64,000 nt of DNA from Hyaloscypha bicolor E (GCF_002865645.1 NW_020194563.1:702152-766151); one strand, 5' to 3'. Positions 10,675 to 21,747 are shown, numbered from the stretch's first letter. The notes: generated by a model not told the origin, from the sequence alone. Numbers and translations are program-made.

Positions 10675-11075
10675 ATGCGATTTGTCTGGAAAACCGCCAT
10701 ACTTCAGAGACAACAGAATGAAGAGTCCACTTGCCATAGCTTTGGCATTCATCCTTGTCCTGTGCTCGTTGGGAGCGGTAGAAACATCACGCCAACGTTA
10801 TTGTGAGTGAATCGAGGTCGCAGTATTCGCATTTTCTAACATTTCCACTCAGCCTCCCATCGCAGACGGTCACGCACGCCATCGCCAAGAAGGACTCGAT
10901 CTACACGCTGACGATCGAAATTCCATCCACACTCCCTTCTAGTCTGGTTTTCGATACAAGTGAGCTTCCGTCGATCTTCGCACCTACCACCATACCTTCC
11001 AGTAGCTACGCAACTCACACCACCTTACCAATGCTTGCTGTCATTGCTGCACCAGTGGCCATATTTCTACCTTAA
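10675..11075 (+). pseudogene. possible secreted, GPI-anchored Ser/Thr-rich protein with a broken frame
   Basis: An ATG at 10718 opens a textbook signal peptide, MKSPLAIALAFILVLCSLGA. After an apparent intron (10803-10852, GTGAGT...CTCAG), a strongly coding frame (GC-rich third positions) runs from 10854 to 11075, is Ser/Thr/Pro-rich and ends in a hydrophobic tail TTLPMLAVIAAPVAIFLP typical of a GPI signal. The two parts are one base out of register: the exon joins in frame only with a different upstream frame that lacks the signal peptide. Either another weak donor is used, or a one-base indel has broken the gene. Confidence 0.35.
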
Positions 11076-11355
11076 TTAAATGCGTGAGGAGGATTCTGGG
11101 GATTTGAGAAGCTCCTGTTCTGTTTTAGTGAGAGGCGTAGACAATGCTAAATTGAATCGAAATAAATTATAACCGGGAAATAGCTCTGCCATTGCATCCT
11201 TGTTGCGAGTTTAGTACGATTAAATCTCCTTGCATTACTCATGTTCTATACCCTGACTTCAGATGAGATTTAGGAAAATTTTTAGGTTGCCTGAAACTTT
11301 CATTCGTCTTGGTTCAATAATACACCATTCTCAGCCACTTCCTCCACCCTCCTAA

Positions 11356-11747
11356 CTATTGCTGAGTAAAGTCCAGCCGTGGCACCGTTGGGGCCTTGAT
11401 ACCGAGTATAGAGAGAGCAGAATCTTTGTCGTGTTGAGCTGGAGAAGTCTCGATCTTCCCCTTTCGCCTTCGCGCCAATTCGAAATCCGCCGCAGTTTTT
11501 GCTATAGTTCCACCACGATCCTTGGACTGTCAGATTGGGATGCGATCTTATCAACCCGTTTACCTACCATTTCTACCTGGGATGGCCAGAATGGGCGGTC
11601 CGTGTTCGTGAATGTGTAAAATTTGCCATTCCTTTTCATCGAGATGAACATCTCCACGTCAGACTTGATACCAATTGTATAAGCCCTGTAAAATAAATTC
11701 TTTTTCGATTTGCGAAATTGTTCCGCCTTTTTCCTCTTTTCCATCAT
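11356..11747 (-). CDS. small MADS-box-like protein, two exons
   Basis: Complement of join(11356..11526, 11568..11747), 116 aa, with a 41-nt intron (GTAGGT...GACAG) joined in phase 0. The N-terminal 60 residues (KRKKAEQFRKSKKNLFYRAY, then SDVEMFISMKRNGKFYTFTN and a PFWPS motif) follow the pattern of short fungal SRF/MADS-type proteins: basic helix, a hydrophobic strand pair with K/R-x-G-x-x-Y, and a P-S-W-P-like end. These bind DNA as dimers in known family members. The second exon is charged (LARRRKGKIET) with no domain. An upstream in-frame extension exists, but the MM at 11747 fits the family start better. Confidence 0.5.
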
Positions 11748-11816
11748 GGTCGCGTTCCGTGAATCGGTTTGCTGAAAGTAAGCCTGTGTCACCTATTATA
11801 TGGTGTCAGCAGCTAT

Positions 11817-11928
11817 TAGATGATCCCTGTAGTAGATGATCCCTGTAGTAGATGATCTCTGTAGTAGATGATCTCTGCAGTAGATGATCCCTGTAGTAGA
11901 TGATCTCTGTAGTAGATGATCCCTGCCG
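11817..11928. repeat. 16-nt tandem array, 7 units (GATGATC motif)
   Basis: Seven contiguous 16-nt units of TAGATGATCCCTGTAG with C/T variation at one position and a divergent last unit. The complementary strand reads CAGGGATCATCTA. The array lies about 145 bp upstream of the ferric reductase start and about 70 bp upstream of the divergent MADS-like gene, in a shared promoter region. It carries the same core as the arrays at 21748 and 53053. Confidence 0.85.
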
Positions 11929-12073
11929 GGTACGACTGAGTCACCCTCCCCATCTTCCAAGCCCTCAAAAATTGGATGGCTGTAATGCCGCGTATTCTCA
12001 TTCTTGGACACGTATTTTACAGTTCCATTCACTCTCATTGAAAGTTCTTCTTCCTCTCAAACATTATATAATC

Positions 12074-13895
12074 ATGTCGCTCACATCGTTTTTGCACTGG
12101 CTGCTTTCGAAGTTTGGCAGCATGGATGTCCCATCACGGTATTCATTTATTTCTGGATGTATCTTTGTAGCGCGGTTATTGGGTTATGGTATCTGTCGTG
12201 TTCTCAACGTTAGGTGGCCATTAACCACATCCTTTGTCAACAGACACCTCATCTATCCGCACATCCTTCCCCGTAACTCGTTCATAGGGACAGCGACGCG
12301 ATTTCAGGTCTTAATTGTATCTCTCTACCTCGTCGCCAACACTCTCATTGTTGTCATCGGGGGGCCAAGAGCCCAGATGAGCTCACGCGCGTCTACCATG
12401 TCAATCATCAACCTAATTCCGCTCCTCTGTGGCTCGCGACTTAGCCTTGTGACAAAATTGGCCGGAATTTCACTTCGTGCCAGTATTGGCTCTCATCAGT
12501 GGTTCGGCAGGACCGCGATCGCACAGATGTTGTTGCATACGGCCATCTCATTGACAGGAAGTTCTCCGTTCACATGGACAGCGAGTAATATCAATGGGGC
12601 TGTGGTGTGTTCTGCTCCTGCTCCAGTGAGACGCCGGTTGATGTGTTGCAATAGGCAAGCTCTGCTTCCGGATTCATATTTCTCCTCTCGATTTGCATTG
12701 TGAGGCGTGTGCTGTATGAATGGTTCTTGAATTCGCATCTGCTCTTATCTGTGGTGGTTTTGATAGCCATCTGGCGCCACATATCTTCGAAGAAACCGGC
12801 GGAGTTGTTCTTAAGGATTGGCATGTATCTGTGGACCATCGTGACGACCGTTCACTGGATTTTGTTTGCAAAGAGGAACTTTGTCTTTGGTCGACCATTC
12901 GCAACAGCCGTGGCGGTGAGGCATTACGGCAAGTCGAATCGGTTACTAGTTGATCCGTCACACGTATTGCAGGTGGACATTACCGTCCCGAGGCCGTGGC
13001 GTGTTGAGGCTGGCCAGTCCGTTTTCCTCTCAATCCCCAAACTTGGCATTTTCACCGGGCTTCGCGGCCACCCTTTCACGATTTGCTGGTGGGAGCGGGA
13101 CCGGAAAGGCTTGACAATATCTCTCTTGGTGAAGCCGAGGGCGGGTTTTACTGCGGAGCTCGACAGACATGCGAATAGAAAACTCCTCGCGTTCATTGAT
13201 GGGCCGTATGGCGTCCGATATGACTTCGGACAGTACGGGACGGTAATTATGTTTGCGACGGGGATCGGCATTGCGGGCCTCATACCATATATCAAGGATC
13301 TGATTAGTGGATATAATAACTGCGCGGTGAAGACGCATCGCATCCGACTAGTTTGGGAGATCAAAGAGCAATGTGAGTGACATTATTGCTCGATCCGTGC
13401 CGATATCTTACCGATATTAGGTCAAGAGGATTGGGTGAAACATTGGATGGACGAGCTCTTGGCCAGCGACACAGGATACGTACAACATCCCGTGTCCAAT
13501 GCATGATGCCGCTGACCCTCCGTTGATCCTCGACATTTCTATCCATGCGCCGGATGCGGAGAAAGACAAACCGTATGGTAGTCACTCTAGGATCCTGGAG
13601 ACCTCAGTTCCACCAAACGTAGTGAAGATTCTTGATGCCGAATTCGAAGACCGGAGAGGACGGATCATGGTATCCCGTAAGCGCCGACTCTAAAAAATCA
13701 TGCCCTGCTCGATGCACTGACCATTGTGTAACCTTGAAAGTTTGCGCGGACACGGCCATCACCGACAAAGCCCGAAAACATGTACGGGAGAAGAAGAATA
13801 AGTGGGTACGGCTTGTTGAGTTGGACTTCCAGCCGTCTTTGTGGGAGACGGGTCGGCTGTTCTCTTCGGATATGGATTTTCAGTGCGAAGGATAA
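12074..13895 (+). CDS. ferric reductase-like transmembrane oxidoreductase, five exons, splice defect
   Basis: join(12074..12604, 12655..13372, 13421..13479, 13526..13676, 13741..13895), 537 aa. FRE/NOX-family enzymes move electrons from NADPH via FAD and heme across the membrane. Visible: N-terminal membrane segments, heme-ligand pattern HQWFGRTAIAQMLLHTA and later YEWFLNSHLLL, FAD motif GHPFTICWW, NADPH motif IMFATGIGIAGLIPY, and the C-terminal end RLVELDFQP. Introns 1, 2 and 4 have GT-AG ends. Intron 3 (13480-13525) starts GTACAA and has a perfect branch site GCTGAC at 13511, but ends in TTG rather than TAG. Without splicing, the frame stops at 13503. The gene may be non-functional in its NADPH domain. 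Confidence 0.75.
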
Positions 13896-14852
13896 TCCTT
13901 GCACAATATTGGACAGCAATTAGAGGATTGGATGGGGGGTTTAACTAAAAGCGTCTAGTTGCAAAATTAAACTTTGGTTCCCACTATTTGAGTTTGATAG
14001 TAGGCAGCGCACGTGGCCTTTTAAATGTGGGTCGCAATTAACCGCTGGACCTTGTGCCAGCCTCTGTTCCGGCCTCTGCAGAAATGAGCTTGTAAGCTTT
14101 GGCGCAGCACTATGCTGCGTCTACAAACGGATCCCCTAGGCGCCGCTTAAGTTAATTCAGACGTCCCTGAAGACAAACCAATAAGTGTGGGAACAACGTG
14201 AATTAAGAGAAAAGAAAAATAGAATGAATATGCGACTCTAATCTAGATCCGAGATTGACCGGGTTCTCCCTCCCATTTCCGATCACAGTCACTTTAGTGA
14301 AACCCTCCACGGCGCCAAACACTACGCGGCAAGCAGAACGGTTAGCCTATATCCTGGTTTGTGACGGGCGAGCTAATCTCGGCCCTGACGTTGAGGCAGT
14401 TCAAAAACTCGGGCCAAGGTGATCACCTTTCTTTTAGTGCGCACATTAAGACGGGGGAAGTATGGCCGAAGGTCGTCCACTTCGGGACGAAAGCCGCAGG
14501 TGGTCCTTTGAGGCAGCCCACTTTGGATGACCCCTTTTAGATGAGGGTGGTGTTGAAGATGATCCTCTTCGGATAGTGTTTTTGGACCGCCGTTTTAGAT
14601 CATCTATTGAGTCAAGGAATAAGCCACATGAAAGATCACCTCTTGGATGGTACCAAACTTCGAGCCTGCTTATTTCCCGTAGTTTATGAATATGACAGGA
14701 GAGTATTTTAACGCACACAACCTTGCTGAAACTTCCTATACAAACTATATTCCACTCGAGACTACCGATTTATCAAAAGTGAGACCTCTCGCTGAATATA
14801 TAGCTCACTAGTAAACTCAAGAGAAATCCAGGACAACACCACCACTGTAGTA
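13896..14852. other. intergenic with GATGATC motifs
   Basis: No gene is supported. TGGATGACCCC (14524) and AGATGATCC (14557) sit about 300 bp upstream of the small zinc-binding-type gene at 14853, and a TATATAG lies at about 14797. Confidence 0.5.
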
Positions 14853-15104
14853 ATGCCTTGGCGTTGGCGTTGTTGTTCTTGCGACAATTCGCAAACCGTC
14901 GATTTCGAAAACAATACCTGCAAGCTCTCTAAATGCTATCACGCTAGATGTTCGGAATGCGAAACCCGATTTCTCGACTACACACTTACCACAGCTTGTG
15001 TTCCTGTCGATGCTGCACAGAGATCCGTAACTATTCTACTAATCTTGGATGGTATGTACAACGCAAAACAGAATATCAGAAGGACTTTCCTTAACACTCT
15101 TTAG
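14853..15104 (+). CDS. small Cys/His-rich hypothetical protein (83 aa)
   Basis: The protein opens MPWRWRCCSCDNSQTVDF and continues with C23, C28, H30 and C33-x2-C36, a spacing that suggests a zinc ribbon or knuckle. Fungal short proteins with an MPWRWxCxxC opening and a later CxxC are common and uncharacterised. An alternative model splices GTATGT (15051) to CTTTAG (about 15104), but the next codon is then a stop, so the C-terminal sequence is uncertain. The first 50 residues are the reliable part. Confidence 0.5.
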   Translation: MPWRWRCCSCDNSQTVDFENNTCKLSKCYHARCSECETRFLDYTLTTACVPVDAAQRSVTILLILDGMYNAKQNIRRTFLNTL

Positions 15105-15252
15105 ACTGACTCACCGAGACGATGACTGGATGTTAAAGGATCTTCAAATAAGACGTCGGATTTCGGATGCTCTACTGGAAGATGCAGTTTCCGATGTAAA
15201 AGTCAATCTCAATTTTATTCCAATCCTATTCCGAATGCCTAAATCCGTGTTC

Positions 15253-15789
15253 TTAGATCAACAACTCCCCTTCGAATTCCTTTTCATTATATTCTATCCC
15301 CCAAAATTCCATCCAGGCCTTCTCTGCCTTCACCTCACGCCGCACCGAATCCTGTAGGCCCTGGTGAAGTTGAATCATAATTTCATGCAAGCGGTCAGAG
15401 TTGTGATCAAGGTAAAGCACCAGGAAAAGCTGCTGATAGACATCATAGCCTGTTTCACGGAGCCTTTGTAGGTTCTCAAAGCTCTGGCGGTAGAACTGGA
15501 CCTCTTGACGCAAATGACCCAGATCCTTGGTGAGCTCTTCGACCCTAGCATAGAGGTTTGGGAATTGACTGTGCTTTGCGAGTTGAATCCTTTGTGAAGA
15601 AAATTCAAGTACTGATGTTGACCCGTTTTGAAGACGAATTAGGTGATCAAGCCTGTTAACTTCTGGCGGCTTCGCAGGTGGTGGGACAAGAGGGGCAGAG
15701 TTTTTGAGGGGATTACGTGGAATCGATAGCAGGGGCATCACTGAGCATTTGCTGCAGCGTGTCAATGTGAGTGAAAACGAATGCGGCAT
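15253..15789 (-). CDS. hypothetical protein with coiled coil (178 aa)
   Basis: A single open frame. The N-terminal third is Pro-rich (APLVPPPAKPPEVNRLDHL); the middle (ARVEELTKDLGHLRQEVQFY) and the rest are charged with heptad-like leucines, suggesting a coiled coil. No membrane segment or known domain. The first 20 residues (MPHSFSLTLTRCSKC) have poorer codon use and may be non-coding, with the true start or an upstream exon further in. It is the first of three minus-strand hypothetical genes in a row (15253, 16103, 17203). Confidence 0.5.
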   Translation of the reverse strand: MPHSFSLTLTRCSKCSVMPLLSIPRNPLKNSAPLVPPPAKPPEVNRLDHLIRLQNGSTSVLEFSSQRIQLAKHSQFPNLYARVEELTKDLGHLRQEVQFYRQSFENLQRLRETGYDVYQQLFLVLYLDHNSDRLHEIMIQLHQGLQDSVRREVKAEKAWMEFWGIEYNEKEFEGELLI

Positions 15790-16102
15790 GAGAGAGGACT
15801 GTTCGGCGTACTATTATACACTGCTCATGGAGAGCCTCATTCAACAACCTTGATATTGGTGGCCTATTAAGAAGTGATGGTCACCCACTCACCATGGCAT
15901 AACGAAGTTGATGGTGGGTCAAGTCTGCCCTGAGTCATTGACGGTGAAGAAATAGATATCCGGCAGATTCTGCCAGACCTGGATAAAAACGCTTGCAATT
16001 TACTTTATTTGTTGTGAAGGTTTTAATCATGCGTTGCATTTCTAATTGCGTATTTAAACCTAATAGCAACCTCTACTAAGAACCCTCATCGAGTCGAAGA
16101 AA

Positions 16103-16729
16103 TTAAGACTTGCCACTTAAGGTCAAGCGACATTCCTTAGCTGCAGGGCGACTTGTTCTTTTCTTCGTCGCTTTGCTTCTCTTGTGTCCACCAGCCCCTT
16201 CTATGGCTGACCCTGCAATGCTCGACTGGGTTTCGGCGTCATGAAGAGGATGAGCTACCAGTTGTCTCTCGTCCTGGTCTGAATGCTTCGGCCGGGATGA
16301 ACGGCTGGCACATGTTTCCGGCGATGCTTCCGACGGTATTGAACTCTCTTTGCCCAGAGAAGCCTTCTCTGATGCCATGGCCTGCGGGAACACCTGGATG
16401 ACTCCAGAGTTCGAAGCTGCTTGCATTGTGGCAACCTGACTACTGAGACTGTCTGCAATCTCACCACTGCGCACTGCCTCTCTGAATACTTGCTCGAGCA
16501 GCTCCATTGTTTCATTGTGCCTCTCACGCTCGAAAGTAAGTGCTTCTTGAGATGCTCGATGATCCAGACGTTCTTGGTTAATTGTTTCCCAGCTAGCGGC
16601 GAGAGAAGCTTCACACTGAGTCAAAGCATGGTAGAACCGCGATGCGAGATCCTTGGCTTCTTCTACATTATGCTCTAGCCTCCGAGCGTACCCATCCGCT
16701 GATTCCACTCTCAAGTAGAAGTCATGCAA
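16103..16729 (-). CDS. hypothetical protein with coiled coil and basic tail (208 aa)
   Basis: The N-terminal half is helical and charged with heptad patterns (YARRLEHNVEEAKDLASRFY, LEQVFREAV). The C-terminal half is Ser-rich and ends in a basic cluster HKRSKATKKRTSRPAAKE that resembles a nuclear localisation signal. No domain is recognised. The start at 16729 is the first ATG in the frame, and an upstream exon is possible. A motif copy AGATGATC lies about 320 bp upstream (17056). Confidence 0.5.
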   Translation of the reverse strand: MHDFYLRVESADGYARRLEHNVEEAKDLASRFYHALTQCEASLAASWETINQERLDHRASQEALTFERERHNETMELLEQVFREAVRSGEIADSLSSQVATMQAASNSGVIQVFPQAMASEKASLGKESSIPSEASPETCASRSSRPKHSDQDERQLVAHPLHDAETQSSIAGSAIEGAGGHKRSKATKKRTSRPAAKECRLTLSGKS

Positions 16730-17202
16730 GAAATCCCACGTAGATCTCTCGTGACATATTCTACATTGAGTGGTGTTTGCGACCGTTAATTTGAATGTTA
16801 GCAGCTTCTCTTCTCTACGAGCGGGAGCTTACTGGAAGGTCCGGTTGAGACATTAAGAAAAACCCTGTGTAAAGTAACTCGAGAACGATATCTGTTGGCT
16901 ATTGAACAACTAGATTAACCCTACTTATAATACGAAGAGTTCTTAGCACGGCTTACAAAATGTGGACTGCCTTAAAATTGGGAGACCATCTCGGCTGCCC
17001 TCTTGAATCGTACGGTGGATAATGAATGATTCATCTAGTGGGGCTATAGGACACAGGAGATGATCGTGATCGCAATGCAAGCACCATTCATGGAGGGGTC
17101 TAACGGAAACACAAAATAAATATTGCGGTACATCATCAAACTTATTGAAATTAGAGCTTCCCGTATCCTCGCCAGCTCGCTGAGCCCCCTCTGAGTCTGT
17201 GC

Positions 17203-17843
17203 TTATTGGCCTCGAGTTTCACCTCTTAAGTAATCCAAATAATTCCTCAACGCCACTCTATCCTCTTCCGCACATTGCACACCGGAAATATCTGCCCCTC
17301 CTACTATCGATGACCATTTGGAGGTCTCAAAGACGCCGCTGGCATGTCGTCGTGCCTCTGCGATTAAGGGATGAAGGGGAATGAAGATGCCCAGCTCCGG
17401 CATGCTCCAGGCGTATCTCATCTAGGAGGATCAGCAGAGTTTTAGAACTATGCTATGCTGGCAAACTTACTTCGTCAAACTGAGGAGAAGGAATCGAGGG
17501 ACGCTCTTCCGATGGCGCCGACGTTGTGTCTCTGTCGCGACCTTTTTGAACTTAGCGTAACATACACAAGAGTACAGGTTTACCTACCACGCGTTGCGTT
17601 TAGACCAAGGTCTTTTAATTTGGCTTTTATGCCATTAATTGTACGGCTTTGATGATTCCTTTTGCCAAACTCTTCAGCAATTTGTGCGAGCTGCGCACTC
17701 GGCATCTCGGATCGTATTTGTCTCAATAGTGATAGCTCTGATTCATCCCATATGGATCGGTTTGCAGACATGTTTGACGCAGAATGAGCTTGATGGGCGG
17801 CGGGTGTTTGCGGGTCGTCAAAAGCTATGGAGGAACTGTACAA
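17203..17843 (-). CDS. Myb/SANT-like small protein, three exons
   Basis: Complement of join(17203..17421, 17471..17541, 17588..17843), 181 aa, or 157 aa from the ATG at 17771. The first exon carries a Myb/SANT-type helix set, SIWDESELSLLRQIRSEMPS then AQIAEEFGKRNHQSRTINGI, like fungal SANT proteins that bind DNA or histone tails. Exon 2 is a Ser/Pro linker. Exon 3 (RYAWSMPELGIFIPLHPLIA) is folded-looking but unrecognised. Both introns are short with GT-AG ends, and phases fit without a stop. The promoter is shared with the divergent gene at 18274. Confidence 0.6.
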
Positions 17844-18132
17844 GAATCTCCCACTGGATATGCCGGCTAGATTGGAGGTAGTTTGTCAGTTACTTCACTT
17901 CTGCTTGTTCATCGTAGCAGCGTAGGACGGATCCGCCCCCGGCATATTACCAGGGTAAAGTTCACCCTAACCAAAGCTCCACTCCCAACCGCCGACGAGT
18001 TTGCCGCCCAGTAGTCAGGCCTGCAGAATTATGGCGATCGCAAGCAGACGCCGAGCCGTCACCGTTATACAGGGGGTTAACGGAGAAATGTGATGCGCGG
18101 CGGCCGATTATTGCGGGGCACTTTCGTCACCC

Positions 18133-18175
18133 GAGATGATCCAGGATCATCTCATTAAAAGGGGGGTCATCCACA
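18133..18175. promoter_or_regulatory. palindromic GATCATC site between divergent genes
   Basis: GAGATGATCC (18133-18142), one A, and GGATCATCTC (18144-18153) form a perfect 21-nt palindrome. Ten bases later follows GGGGTCATCCA (about 18164). A TATATATAGG lies at about 18190. The site lies between the minus gene ending its 5' side at 17843 and the plus gene at 18274. It has the same core as the tandem arrays elsewhere in the window, here as an inverted pair. Confidence 0.6.
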
Positions 18176-18273
18176 TGACTCGCTGGATGGTATATATAGG
18201 AGCCTGATTTCATCACCGATCACGACACTCGCATCTACAACCAAATTCTACGAACCTGGCGAATTCTACAAAC

Positions 18274-18853
18274 ATGGCGAATTCTACAAACATGGCGAAT
18301 TCTACAACCATGGCGAATTCTACAAACGACAGGGCTTGGGATGATTTTATTCGAAGCATGCCATCTCCCACCGCAATACTCGAAGAACCATTCGCACCGG
18401 ATTCTCAACCTTTGAGCGACATCGCCTTCCCGGAAGCGGGGGACTTATCTAACGCTCGAGATTGGTTCTCAAGCAACCTGGCCCTGGCATCCTCTCCACG
18501 CCCTCCAAAGGTGCCATCGAGAGCAACCAATGACTCTTTCCCGGCTCGACGAAGCAATCAACTTTACGTATCGCGTCCAGAGTTCTACAAAGTGGTTGGG
18601 CGTCTTGCTGACAAGTTAACCAAGCTCCAAGAGAGGTGAGTTACGGCGATTTATGTTTGAGGAGACTTGCTGATCCATGACAAGCGTTCAAGAATTGCTT
18701 GGGGAACACAAGACAGTATTGGCGAACCACCAAAAGCTTTCTGTTTGGTCGATGGATATGAATGGCGCGATTGCATCTGTTGCCCAACAAATTGTAAGAT
18801 TGAGAGTGCCTGTTGCCGAGTGGGATATGCCTGAGCAGAGAGAGCAGGCCTGA
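18274..18853 (+). CDS. hypothetical protein with repeated MANSTN start, two exons
   Basis: join(18274..18635, 18685..18853), 176 aa, with a 49-nt intron (GTGAGT...GACAAG) joined in phase 2. An 18-nt direct repeat (GGCGAATTCTACAAACAT) crosses the start region, so the protein begins MANSTNMANSTTMANSTN with three in-frame ATGs plus one upstream non-ATG copy. The central part is Ser/Pro-rich and disordered; the C-terminal third (LYVSRPEFYKVVGRLADKLT onward) is helical with a likely coiled coil. No known domain. A TATATATAGG box lies about 80 bp upstream. Confidence 0.6.
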
Positions 18854-19316
18854 ATCTGCGAAGGGCTAAAGTAGGGACGGACACAGCTGGCGGAGACTAA
18901 TGGGAAATAATTTGAACTCCTTTCAATCTTAATCGGAATCTTCTTCGCCCTGACTGTGACATTATCTGGACCCAATCTTGGCAGGTGTAGACGTACCGGC
19001 ATGGTGTTTATTGCTTGTTGGTGTGCGTAGGAATTGTACGAGAATGAACTTCACTCGATGGCTTTGCATTGATAATGCCTAGCAGATAAACCACGCTCTA
19101 GATGGTACCAATCGAGTCTGCCTTTAATGGGTGAAAGCGGATGATCGAGGATGGCAGTCAAAAGCTAGATGGCCAGCAGGAAGGCGATGGTAGCTCAAGA
19201 AAATCAGCAGTCTTTTTTAGGCTGATCCACTTGGACGACCTGAATTCATTTATATCAAGGACGGCTTCCCCTAATGAGGTCAAAGCTACACTCACTCATC
19301 TTTCCAAATCACAACA

Positions 19317-21377
19317 ATGCTTTGGGCCGTTATCCTCGTGCTCTTATCAGCGACGACCGAGCTGGCCACTTGTCATGGCCCCTCGCCAAGGAACGGGTCT
19401 GACGTAAGCAGCAACGCTGCCTACATCTCCGTAGCATATTATGTCAACTGGTATTATGGCCCTCGGCATTTTTTTTGTGATCTTCTCTAACACAAAGAGA
19501 TAGGGCTATTTACGACAGAAAGTTCAACCCGCAAGATCTTCCAGCTGACAAGTTGACGCATGTGCTCTATGCTTTTGCCAATATTTCACCTAACACAGGC
19601 GGGGTGTAAGTTTTCATTCAAGCCACTGATGGTGACCCTGCTGTGCCGCTGTTGCTATTCCCACGAATTCCGTTGCTGCCTTTCTCGTTTCTAACTCTAT
19701 ATTACAACTAGATACTTGTCCGATATCTGGGCAGATACAGAGATTCGCCTCTCTGGTGACTCCCGGAACCAGACTGGGCTCAACCTCTATGGCTGCTTCG
19801 AGCAATTCTATCTCCTCAAGAAAGCGAACCGAAACCTTAAGGTCCTACTTTCAATAGGAGGTTCCAGTTACTCCTCGAACTTTGCTGCCCCAGCATCCAC
19901 TAGTTCAGGTCGTTCGACATTTGCCTCAACCGCCGTCTCGCTCGTTGCAAACCTCGGCCTTGATGGCCTGGATATTAATTGGGAAAATATAGCAAGTGAT
20001 GCAGAGGCAGCGAATATGGTTTTGCTTCTCCAGGCTGTCAGGGAAGCTCTTGACACTTACGGAAACTCGCTGAGCGTGCCATATAATTTTACGCTTACAG
20101 TGGCCTCTCCTGCGGGACCTTCAAACTATCAAGCTCTGCATCTTACCGACATGGACCAGTATATTGATTTTTGGAATCTCATGGCCTACGATTATGCTGG
20201 AAGCTGGAGTACATTGGCTGCTAATCAAGCAAATCTCTTCTCTTCTGGAAGCAACGCGGCCACTACTCCATTTGACACACGGACGGCAATTGATCACTAT
20301 ACCTCACAGGGAATTGCAGCAAACAAGATCGTGCTTGGCATGCCCGTTTATGGTCGGTCTTTTGAGGCTACTGAGGGTCTTGGGAAACCATTTAATGGTG
20401 TGGGAAATGGCACTTGGGAGGCTGGAGTTTATGACTTCAAGTCGCTGCCACTCAGTGGGGCTATAGAGTTTAACGACAACACAACGGGATCCAGCTATAG
20501 CTATGATTGTACAAAGGCAGAATTGGTCAGTTATGACACTGTGCTAGTGGCAAAGCAGAAGGCAGCTTGGATCCAGCGGATGGGACTAGGTGGCGCGATG
20601 TGGTGGGAAAGCAGCGCGGATGGAATGGGCAATAATAGCTTGATTCTGAACGCCGTTGAGGTTCTTGGTGGGGTTAATGGTTCTGGCCTTCGGAGTTCCC
20701 CAAATCAACTGCTTTACCCAAATAGTACCTACGATAATCTTCGAGCTGGAATGCCGGGCTCCAGCTCTGTTCGTACAATGCTAACCTCTACCGGCAAGAC
20801 GTCCAAAGCATGTACATGTGTCTCCTTATCGACATCTGGCACACTTGCTGCTTTCTTGCCATCAAGGGAGGTACCGACGAGCTATGTTACTTCGGGCCCT
20901 AATTCAGCTTCGACTCCAACAGTGGCAACAAGCGGTACAACGGAGAGCACTGCCATCGCCATTAACAGCGAATCCACGTCAAGCACGACAGGGTCTTCAT
21001 TCTCTTCAGAAGTCACCTCAACCACCATGACAGCAGTGGCTTCTGACAAATCTCGTCAAAGCAGTACGACGACTACTCTCATCGTCCCTGGAAAGAATGG
21101 CGTGGCGGGCTGCGCTTACGTTGTGGCCAGTGAATTGGGTGCTGGCGCTATGTGCTCGTCAGACTATTGCAACTGTGGCGGCACCGTTGCTCCTCTACTC
21201 ACATCGTCTGTCTCAGGCACATTGACTACCAACTGCAACTACGGGACACAACCAGCAGTCAACTCTTGCCCACCGCCCGTCACCCTGGCCACGGTAACCG
21301 AAGTTGTTGTCGTTACTTGTACGACATTGAAGCCTGCTCCAGGGAGCTGCAGAGTGGTCACGACACTTTCGTCGTGA
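19317..21377 (+). CDS. secreted GH18 chitinase-like protein with altered catalytic motif, three exons
   Basis: join(19317..19450, 19504..19605, 19712..21377), 633 aa. The N-terminus [20 protein letters not shown] is a signal peptide. GH18 blocks follow in order: [38 protein letters not shown] (SxGG), [35 protein letters not shown] and [12 protein letters not shown]. The catalytic DxxDxDxE reads D-G-L-D-I-N-W-E: the general acid Glu is present, but the Asp two residues before it is Asn. A Ser/Thr-rich linker follows, then a Cys-rich tail ([19 protein letters not shown]) common in fungal chitinases. It would act outside the cell on chitin; activity may be reduced. A GGATGATCGAGG lies about 180 bp upstream. 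Confidence 0.9.
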
Positions 21378-21747
21378 ACAATATTTAAAGCTCACTCTAA
21401 TCCAGTCCAGCATTACTACTTGAATTTTTCTGTCAACTGCATTATCCAGCTAAGCGACCCCTCTTCTCTACCAGCTGCACGGCCGCTCGTATTCTAGTTT
21501 ACCATGTCTTTGTTATTAAGAGATATTTATAGAAATTATTTATTTCAAGTCAATCGCCGCCCTATTTTCTCAAATTGCATCCCTTCATGTTCTAGTTTGG
21601 TTATCGGTGACTCCTCCCTTTTAACAAGTTCAAAATTAGCGTTTTTTACCAGCTTTATGTATCAAGGCCGTTAATGTTAAAGATTAGCATATAAACTAAG
21701 CGGGTGGAGGTCATCTCAGCAAAGACCAAGTCCAAGGGGATTACGCA

